This document shows, piece by piece, positions 38,352 through 45,276 of a stretch of 64,000 nucleotides of DNA. The translations under genes and the position numbers were made by a program. The notes under the pieces are model-generated. The model did no database searches. It was not told where the DNA came from and saw only the letters and a program-made list of their open reading frames with translations. Origin of the DNA: Thiomicrospira microaerophila (GTDB lineage Bacteria; Pseudomonadota; Gammaproteobacteria; Thiomicrospirales; Thiomicrospiraceae); NCBI RefSeq assembly GCF_000934765.1, contig NZ_JYNN01000002.1, forward strand, positions 24,001 to 88,000, in the 5' to 3' direction. Positions within the stretch are counted from its first letter, which is position 1, and each line of letters opens with the position of its first letter.

Positions 38352-39317
38352 ATGATTCAGGTTGCCGTAGGCTGTTTGTTGCAGGATAACAAGGTGTTAA
38401 TTGGGCAGCGATTAGCGCGCCAGTCGTTTGCGGGCCAATGGGAGTTTCCGGGCGGTAAACTTGAAGCGGGTGAAAGCCCTGAGCAGGCATTAATCCGCGA
38501 GTTCAGCGAGGAAACCGGATTGCAAACAGCCGATTGGCAGCCTTTGATAAGTTATCCCTGGGTTCATCGCAGTCAAGCCATTCATCGCGGCCAGCGTGAT
38601 GTAGAGGTGCAGTTACATGTATTTGTTACCACAAGCGCACAGGGCGAACTTCAGGCGCTTGAAGGCCATGCGTTTGAATGGTGCCCATTGAATGCGCTTG
38701 ATCAACGTCAGATGTTGGTGGCGAATAAGGGGATTGTGCGTGCGTTGCAATTGCCGGATCGTTATTTGATTACCGGTGAATTCCATGACCAACAGGATGC
38801 GCTCTCGCGTTTAAAAGCAGCGTTAGCCGAGGGCATAAAGTTGGTGCAGCTTCGCGCTAAGGGTCTGGATAAAGCGGCGTTTATTGAACTAGCGCAGGCG
38901 GCCTTACCCCTGTGTCATGGTCATGGAGCAAAATTAATGTTGAATGCGAAAGTAGAATGGTTGGATGCACTGCCGCAAGCGGATGGGTTGCAACTGGCCT
39001 CTACGGAAATTATGGGCTTAGTGCAACGTCCGATTGCCAATGACAAGTGGCTGGCGGTATCTTGTCATAATGAATTGGAACTGGCGAAAGCCCTAGAGCT
39101 GCAAGCCGATTTTGTGTTGCTGTCGCCCGTCAAGCCCACTCGTTCACATCCGGGGGTGGCGGGAATAGGGTGGCAGGCGTTTAGTACCATGACGCAAGCG
39201 ATGCCGATACCGGTTTATGCATTAGGCGGTCTTAACGACACAGACCGAGCAGAGGCCAAACAACAGGGCGCACAAGGCATTGCCGCCATTTCAGGCTACT
39301 GGCCACAACCGATTTAG
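38352..39317 (+). CDS. mutT: Nudix hydrolase fused to a thiamine-phosphate-synthase-like domain (MutT/ThiE fusion)
   Basis: 321 residues. The N-terminal Nudix box GGKLEAGESPEQALIREFSEETGL (residues about 35-58) matches MutT, which removes 8-oxo-dGTP from the nucleotide pool. From about residue 135 a TIM-barrel domain related to ThiE/TenI follows (KLVQLRAKG, LLSPVKPTRSHPG, VYALGGL). This fusion downstream of argJ is known in many gammaproteobacteria; the role of the second domain there is unclear. I use ATG 38352 (GGAG upstream). The end overlaps the small minus-strand gene at 39314 by four bases. Confidence 0.92.
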   Translation: MIQVAVGCLLQDNKVLIGQRLARQSFAGQWEFPGGKLEAGESPEQALIREFSEETGLQTADWQPLISYPWVHRSQAIHRGQRDVEVQLHVFVTTSAQGELQALEGHAFEWCPLNALDQRQMLVANKGIVRALQLPDRYLITGEFHDQQDALSRLKAALAEGIKLVQLRAKGLDKAAFIELAQAALPLCHGHGAKLMLNAKVEWLDALPQADGLQLASTEIMGLVQRPIANDKWLAVSCHNELELAKALELQADFVLLSPVKPTRSHPGVAGIGWQAFSTMTQAMPIPVYALGGLNDTDRAEAKQQGAQGIAAISGYWPQPI

Positions 39318-39415
39318 CGATTAGACTTTTTGTCTTGGTGTTGTTTCCAAAGCAAAACAACCACAGCAATAGTTGAAACTATTGCTAGCCCGCTAAATAA
39401 AACCAATGCTTCCAT
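39314..39415 (-). CDS. 33-residue single-helix membrane protein
   Basis: ATG 39415 is preceded by GGAGAAAAAATAAC, whose TAA is the stop of the gene just upstream, so translation is probably coupled. The product begins MEALVLFSGLAIVSTIAVVV, one hydrophobic helix, and ends in a basic/polar tail (KQHQDKKSNR). No family recognised. It could assist the 62-residue membrane protein encoded just before it. The small size means it could be chance, but ribosome site, coupling and charge layout favour a real gene. Confidence 0.55.
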   Translation of the reverse strand: MEALVLFSGLAIVSTIAVVVLLWKQHQDKKSNR

Positions 39416-39416
39416 G

Positions 39417-39605
39417 TTATTTTTTCTCCAATAATAAGAAACCAAAAAGCGCAATCATGCCACTAGCATAAAAACCAATGGTAATGATTGTCCATTTTGA
39501 TGCCATGTCAAATTCCAATATAGTCGTTAAAACCACACCCGCAAAAACCAGTTTTGAAATGTCGAGTAGGTAGTCGGCGAGTTTGTTTTTAAAGTTTTGA
39601 TTCAT
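39417..39605 (-). CDS. 62-residue two-helix membrane protein of unknown function
   Basis: Starts MNQNFKNKLADYLLDISKLV, then hydrophobic helices at about residues 18-31 and 38-58, ending LLLEKK. Similar short proteins with a DYLLDISKLVFAGVVL-like segment are found as hypothetical membrane proteins in many bacteria. It begins four bases after the coaE stop on the same strand and precedes the 33-residue protein. Confidence 0.65.
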   Translation of the reverse strand: MNQNFKNKLADYLLDISKLVFAGVVLTTILEFDMASKWTIITIGFYASGMIALFGFLLLEKK

Positions 39606-39609
39606 GATG

Positions 39610-40266
39610 TTATCTTAGCGTAAGCTGAGTAGAAAGCCAAGCGAGGGCTTTTTGTTCTAGGGCTTCGAGGCTGGTGTTGTTGGTGAGGATCGAGTCGGCG
39701 CATTGCTGGCGTTCTTGGCGTGGCGCTTGTTGTTTGATGATCTGTTGGATTTGCGTTAGGCTGCGTTGATCGCGTTGTTGGACGCGCTGGATTTGTTGTT
39801 GTTCATCACATTCAATCAGCAGTAGATGGTCAATCTGGTACTCAGGTTGATTAATTTGATTCAACACTGGAATGGCGACAAAAATTAACCGATGATGGGG
39901 CTTGAGTTGCTCAATCTGTTGGCGCACGGTTTGGCGCACCAGTGGATGCAATATCGCTTCAATTTGCTGTTTAAGCTCGGGCTGGCTGAAAAAGGCATCG
40001 GCGAGTTTTTTGCGATTCAGTGTGCCTTCAGGGGTTAAATATGCCTCGCCTAAAAGTGCTATCATCGCCACCAGGCCTGGTTGCTGTGGTTCGACTAATT
40101 GTTTTGCCACTTGGTCGGTATCGATAATCGGATAACCTTGCTTTTCAAATACCTTGCACACGGCAGACTTTCCACAGCCTATACCGCCAGTGATGCCGAT
40201 AATCATCGGTTTATTCAAGAGTTCACTCATCGGTTCACTCATCGGTTCACTCATGTGTTTATTCAT
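39610..40266 (-). CDS. coaE: dephospho-CoA kinase with repeat-extended N-terminus
   Basis: Last step of coenzyme A synthesis. The P-loop IIGITGGIGCGKSAVCKVF starts at about residue 22; TDQVAKQLVEP, RKKLADAFF and HPLVR are conserved. 218 residues. The first 20 residues contain MSEP-MSEP-MSEL, three copies of a 12-bp unit, and are not part of the known fold. The first ATG (40266) overlaps the TGA of the gene upstream, but several in-frame ATGs follow and the family start would be Met21. The palindrome copy at 40071 encodes QPGLVAMI. Confidence 0.93.
   Translation of the reverse strand: MNKHMSEPMSEPMSELLNKPMIIGITGGIGCGKSAVCKVFEKQGYPIIDTDQVAKQLVEPQQPGLVAMIALLGEAYLTPEGTLNRKKLADAFFSQPELKQQIEAILHPLVRQTVRQQIEQLKPHHRLIFVAIPVLNQINQPEYQIDHLLLIECDEQQQIQRVQQRDQRSLTQIQQIIKQQAPRQERQQCADSILTNNTSLEALEQKALAWLSTQLTLR
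40221..40256. repeat. three tandem 12-bp units in the 5' end of coaE
   Basis: GTTCACTCATCG, GTTCACTCATCG, GTTCACTCATGT. Each unit adds four codons (M-S-E-P) and one extra in-frame ATG on the minus strand. As the unit is a multiple of three, copy-number change would keep the frame. Confidence 0.8.
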
Positions 40267-41714
40267 TGATTCTCGCTAAAAATATAAACACGACTGGTTT
40301 CTGAGTGCATCGCGCGATAAAGCGCAAAATCGGCTTGTTTAGGCAGTCTTTTCATTGCAAGACTGTCTTGTTTGCCATTCACGTAGCTAATCCCAAGACG
40401 AAATAAAACCGCATGTTGTATGCCAATATCACTATATGTTGTCCCTAGCTGTTCAATGATTGTATGCGCTTGTTGTTCTAGTGTTTGCGGGTCAAAGTCG
40501 ACTAAAATCATGACAAGGGTGTCTGGGCTGATGCGAAATAACGGGGTTGAGCTGTTGTGTTCTTTAAGGCGAGCAACCCACTGCTTAACTAACGCTTCAG
40601 TGACTTGAAAGCCATATTGATAAACCATGTCTCGAAAGTTTTCGCAGCTAAGCATGAGGTAGGCAACCGGCTTAGGGGATAAGCTTTGCATTTCAAGGGA
40701 GGTTTGCCAATATTGATCTAGTGCACGCTGGTTGCCTATCTTTGTAGTTGGGTCGCTGAGTGAGAGGTGTTCAAGCTGCTGGTTAGATTTTTTAAGTTGA
40801 TTTTGACTCGCTAACAATGCGTTGTGGTACTCGCCTAATTGGCCTTTGAGTTCTTGGCATTCTTTTAACAGAATCGGCGCTGAGGTATCACTAATCTGTT
40901 GGTTAGGGTTTAGCCTGAGATGTTGAAGATATTGCCCTACTTTACTGAGCGGCCTGAGAAAAAAAGTTTGAATGAAACCAAAAACGATGAGTGCGGCCGT
41001 GAGGCTGATTAGAGTGAAAATGATGACAAATTGCTCGATTAATTCCCAAAGCTGGTCGCTCACAGGATTGGAGACAGGGCGATAAACCAAGGCTTCACTT
41101 ATCTCATCAAACCCAATAATGCCGCTACGGTTAAGATAAAGGTTTTTAAAGTCTAAATAGAAGAACTGATTGTGCTGTGCAAGAAGTTGATGGAAGTTAA
41201 CCGCTAGCGCGACATAGCCAATTATTTCTTCTGGGTTGACGCGTGAGTAAATGGCTTGGTGGCTGACATAGTATTCTTGATTGATAAACGGGGCCAAAAT
41301 ATAGTGGTTAGCCTCTGTTATCTGATCGGGAAGCACGTTGGGGCGAACATGGTTGATGGCAACCAGCTTGGTGCCTTGGCTGTCATATAGCTCTAGCTGG
41401 TAGTAGTGGGGTTTAAAGTAGCCGCTTTGTTTAAGGCGCTGTTGGTGCCAATAATAATAGTAACTTGGTTGGTGGAGTTGTTGGTGAATATCATCCCATT
41501 TTGTCAGTTGATCCAGCTCAAGGCGGTTTTGTCTAAAGCTGGTTTCTAAGGCTTGTTGTAGTTCATTTTTAGCTTTGATGGTTACTTGCTTTTCGACTTG
41601 TTGCTGGATATTTAGCCCTTGATAGTAAAGGCTGGCGTTGGTGATTAACACCAGTGCTAGTCCAACCGAGATAAAGCTGATCAATAGTGTTTTGGCGGCG
41701 AAGGATGGTTTCAT
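40263..41714 (-). CDS. membrane sensor protein with degenerate GGDEF domain
   Basis: 483 residues. An N-terminal helix (TLLISFISVGLALVLITN), a periplasmic CHASE4/dCACHE-like sensor (about residues 35-230) and a second helix (FVIIFTLISLTAALIVFGFI) are followed by a HAMP/coiled segment and a GGDEF-fold domain. The latter is recognisable from LSLSDPTTKIGNQRALDQYW, but the catalytic GGDEF stretch reads SPDTL (in LFRISPDTLVMIL), so cyclase activity is not expected. It may be a c-di-GMP or GTP sensor or a scaffold. It overlaps both neighbours by ATGA-type junctions. Confidence 0.75.
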   Translation of the reverse strand: MKPSFAAKTLLISFISVGLALVLITNASLYYQGLNIQQQVEKQVTIKAKNELQQALETSFRQNRLELDQLTKWDDIHQQLHQPSYYYYWHQQRLKQSGYFKPHYYQLELYDSQGTKLVAINHVRPNVLPDQITEANHYILAPFINQEYYVSHQAIYSRVNPEEIIGYVALAVNFHQLLAQHNQFFYLDFKNLYLNRSGIIGFDEISEALVYRPVSNPVSDQLWELIEQFVIIFTLISLTAALIVFGFIQTFFLRPLSKVGQYLQHLRLNPNQQISDTSAPILLKECQELKGQLGEYHNALLASQNQLKKSNQQLEHLSLSDPTTKIGNQRALDQYWQTSLEMQSLSPKPVAYLMLSCENFRDMVYQYGFQVTEALVKQWVARLKEHNSSTPLFRISPDTLVMILVDFDPQTLEQQAHTIIEQLGTTYSDIGIQHAVLFRLGISYVNGKQDSLAMKRLPKQADFALYRAMHSETSRVYIFSENQ

Positions 41715-42598
41715 CGAGCGGCCTCCATCGTTTGCAGAATACGCAGCAGATTATCTTGAAAGGCAGGTTCTTGTTCGCCGGTAAAAAAGTGGTTTGCGCC
41801 CTCTATAATGGTTAGTTTTGTACCCGTTTCTTGTAGCTCATCTAGCCATTTTTTGCCTACTTGGCCATAGCGTGTGTCATTCCCTGCCATCAGGGTATGA
41901 TTAGGCCGATCGAGTTGTTTGAGGGTTTGAATAACGCGTTCGCGGGTGATTTTAAGATAGGATAAATAGCTCTCAGCTGTAGCGAAATAGTCATCCTGAC
42001 AAAATAGAAAACTATAGTGTTCAGGGCGGATAATCCCTTCGCGGATAAGTTGCTCGGCACGAAGGCGGTCGCTAGTTTTATTGCCTAGCTCCTGTCCAGC
42101 GAGATAAAACAAACTGGTAAAGATAAGCCCTTTGATTGATGAGGGCACAGGGTTTGCCGCCAGTGCTTCTAAAATAGTTTGGCTGCCGCTGGAGTGGCCA
42201 ATTAACACAATCTCTTTATGCCCTTGCTGTTCCAGCCAGCTGATCCAAGCCATCAGTTCCGCGATGTCCTGCTCTAGGGTATGGGTGTGTAAGCTGTTAC
42301 AACTCAGCGGTTGACTGCGCATTGGAATGTTCATTGTAAGTGTCGGTGATAAGGTGCTATACCCCTCAATATTCAAAAAGTCTTGAAGCGTGGCGACGGT
42401 TGGATAGTTGTGGGTGGCGGAAAAGCCATGCAAAATTAACACAACGGGCTTGTTTGCGTTATCACTGGGAACACTGGTGTAGAGTGCTTGACCTATTACC
42501 GACGCACCAGGGGCTTGCAATTCAATCGTTTGCGCGTTGCTGAGCGTAAACCACATCGAGAATATAAAAGCAGACAGGATTTGATAGGTTGATTTCAT
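41711..42598 (-). CDS. exported alpha/beta hydrolase
   Basis: About 295 residues with a signal peptide (ILSAFIFSMWFTLSNAQ). The fold is supported by VVLILHGFSATHNYP (oxyanion region), the nucleophile elbow LIGHSSGSQTILEAL, an Asp in the HTLMAGNDTRYG region and a late His in EGANHFFTGE. Substrate unknown; similar proteins are annotated as DUF3530 or esterase-like. I use ATG 42598 after GGGAAAGAG; an upstream start at 42643 lacks a ribosome site. The stop overlaps the GGDEF-like gene start by four bases, so the three genes down to coaE form one unit. Confidence 0.75.
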   Translation of the reverse strand: MKSTYQILSAFIFSMWFTLSNAQTIELQAPGASVIGQALYTSVPSDNANKPVVLILHGFSATHNYPTVATLQDFLNIEGYSTLSPTLTMNIPMRSQPLSCNSLHTHTLEQDIAELMAWISWLEQQGHKEIVLIGHSSGSQTILEALAANPVPSSIKGLIFTSLFYLAGQELGNKTSDRLRAEQLIREGIIRPEHYSFLFCQDDYFATAESYLSYLKITRERVIQTLKQLDRPNHTLMAGNDTRYGQVGKKWLDELQETGTKLTIIEGANHFFTGEQEPAFQDNLLRILQTMEAAR

Positions 42599-42734
42599 CT
42601 CTTTCCCTAAACTTGTTTGAGTTTTGACATCCAATCTTAGCATGAAATAAGCACCTTGGTAGAATAGAGCGTCGATTAGCTCAGGGCAAACGCATCTAAA
42701 TAATTAAAAAATCATAACAATAGTCATGATTAAC

Positions 42735-42785
42735 CTCGTTCCCACGCTGCTAACGTATGCACACTTCTTTTCTCGTTCCCACGTC
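42735..42785. repeat. GTGGGAACGAG-type repeat, copy 2 (inverted relative to 20645)
   Basis: Contains CTCGTTCCCACGCTGC, TAACGTATGCACACTTCTTT and TCTCGTTCCCACG in order, the reverse complement of the repeat at about 20660-20711. The inner 30 bases are identical in the two copies. Confidence 0.75.
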
Positions 42786-42828
42786 GTGCATCACGGCCAT
42801 TAAGTTAAGGAATAAATGGCTCTGTCAC

Positions 42829-42888
42829 CCTGCGCGAAGTCGCAGGGTCTATAGCCGCCAGCGGCTGGATCCTGCGACTTCGCGCAGG
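42829..42888. repeat. 18-bp perfect inverted repeat forming a large hairpin
   Basis: CCTGCGCGAAGTCGCAGG (42829-42846) and CCTGCGACTTCGCGCAGG (42871-42888) are perfectly complementary, enclosing a 24-base loop with its own small GCCGC/GCGGC stem. No T-run follows. A repeat-family element; no second copy is in the window. Confidence 0.75.
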
Positions 42889-42914
42889 ATGAAGGCTCTG
42901 GGTAAAAGAAATGG

Positions 42915-42996
42915 GTCATTGCGAGGCCGAAGGCCGTGGCAATCTCCAGCCGACCGTGCACTGACTCAAGAGATTGCTTCGCTTCGCTCGCCATGA
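42915..42996. repeat. GTCATTGCGAGG palindromic repeat, copy 3
   Basis: GTCATTGCGAGGCCGAAGGC, GTGGCAATCTC and AAGAGATTGCTTCGC follow the family pattern; the right end (CGCCATGAT) has diverged. With 42735 and 42829 it fills most of the 477-bp gap 42599-43075, the densest repeat cluster in the window. Confidence 0.75.
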
Positions 42997-43075
42997 TACG
43001 GGTTTTCGCAATACCATTAAACCTATCCACTCTGCTATACTAGCAACCTGTAAAAACACTCAGCAGGGCCAGCGC

Positions 43076-44023
43076 ATGAAAGAAAAATACCTCAACCTAT
43101 TCACCGACTACGGCTTCAAACGCCTGTTTGGCGAAGAAGACTCCAAGGACAACCTGATTGCGTTCCTCAACACCCTGTTACCGCAAAAACACCAAATTCA
43201 AGCGCTCAACTTCACCCATAACGAAAAACTCGGCGCCACCCAGCTGGATCGCCGTGCCGTGTTTGATCTCAACTGTACCAGCCCATCCGGTGAACACTTC
43301 ATCGTTGAAATCCAAAAAGCCAAACAAAAGTTCTTTAAAGACCGCAGTGTTTATTACGCCAGCTTCCCGATTCAACAACAAGCCGAGCGCGGTAACGACT
43401 GGGATTTTGAACTCGATGCCGTTTACACCATCGGCATTCTCGATTTTGAATTCGACGAAGACAAATCCGCTGGCAACAAAGATGTGGTGCATACCGTACA
43501 GCTCAAAAACCAACACAACCAAGTTTTCTACGACAAATGCATGTTCATTTACCTCACCATGCCCAACTTTACCAAAACCGAAGACGAACTCGAAACCGAC
43601 CAAGACAAATGGCTATTCCTATTCAAAAACCTGCACAAACTGCACGACGTACCGCGTCGATTGCAACAACAAATCTTCTTACGCATCTTCGAAAAAGCCA
43701 GCATCGCCAAATTCACCCCAACTGAGCGCCAAACCTATGAAGCCAGCCTAAAATACTACCGCGACATGAAAAACGTGATTGATACCCATGTTGAAGAAGC
43801 CAAAGAAAAAGGGCGAGAGGAAGGGCGTGAAGAAGGGATTGTTATTGGCATCGAAAAAGGTCGTGAAGAAGGTCGTGAAGAAGGCGAAATTAAAAAAGCA
43901 CTTGAAATCGCCAAAACAATGATAGAACAAGGTTTTGATGATGCAAATATAACCTTGCTAACCAAATTGTCGGCAGAGCAAATCCAGTCTCTACGGCAAA
44001 AAAGGGGTGTCGGTGATGAGTAA
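43076..44023 (+). CDS. Rpn-family recombination-promoting nuclease / PD-(D/E)XK transposase-like protein
   Basis: 315 residues. LNLFTDYGFKRLFGEE at the start is the hallmark of the TIGR01784/Rpn group. The PD-(D/E)XK core appears as FDLNC...HFIVEIQKAKQ (Asp about 62, Glu-x-Gln). The tail has EKGREEGREEG repeats and a helical end. Members are DNA nucleases that promote RecA-independent recombination and are often multicopy. ATG 43076 is the family start; the frame runs upstream into a repeat. It follows a repeat-dense gap. Confidence 0.88.
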   Translation: MKEKYLNLFTDYGFKRLFGEEDSKDNLIAFLNTLLPQKHQIQALNFTHNEKLGATQLDRRAVFDLNCTSPSGEHFIVEIQKAKQKFFKDRSVYYASFPIQQQAERGNDWDFELDAVYTIGILDFEFDEDKSAGNKDVVHTVQLKNQHNQVFYDKCMFIYLTMPNFTKTEDELETDQDKWLFLFKNLHKLHDVPRRLQQQIFLRIFEKASIAKFTPTERQTYEASLKYYRDMKNVIDTHVEEAKEKGREEGREEGIVIGIEKGREEGREEGEIKKALEIAKTMIEQGFDDANITLLTKLSAEQIQSLRQKRGVGDE

Positions 44024-44135
44024 ACAATTACTTGAAGAAGTGCAAGAAGTGATATGAGGTTAAGCATGCCTATTGCTATGACTTTTTTATTATTTAGATG
44101 CGTTTACCCAGGTCGATTAGCAAAGCGAAAAATGG

Positions 44136-45253
<1,118 letters not shown>

Positions 45254-45276
45254 AATGCTTGGCGTACTTGATGGCA

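Noticed and set aside
42640-43075. Repeat cluster as a CRISPR array
   Set aside because: The repeats differ from each other and there are no regular spacers or cas genes.
43158-43751. 197-codon frame inside the Rpn nuclease gene
   Set aside because: Ser/Thr/Pro/Lys-rich shadow; the overlapping frame matches a known family along its full length.
44020-44061. 13-codon frame after the Rpn gene starting MSKQLLEEV
   Set aside because: Too short and without context to be supported.
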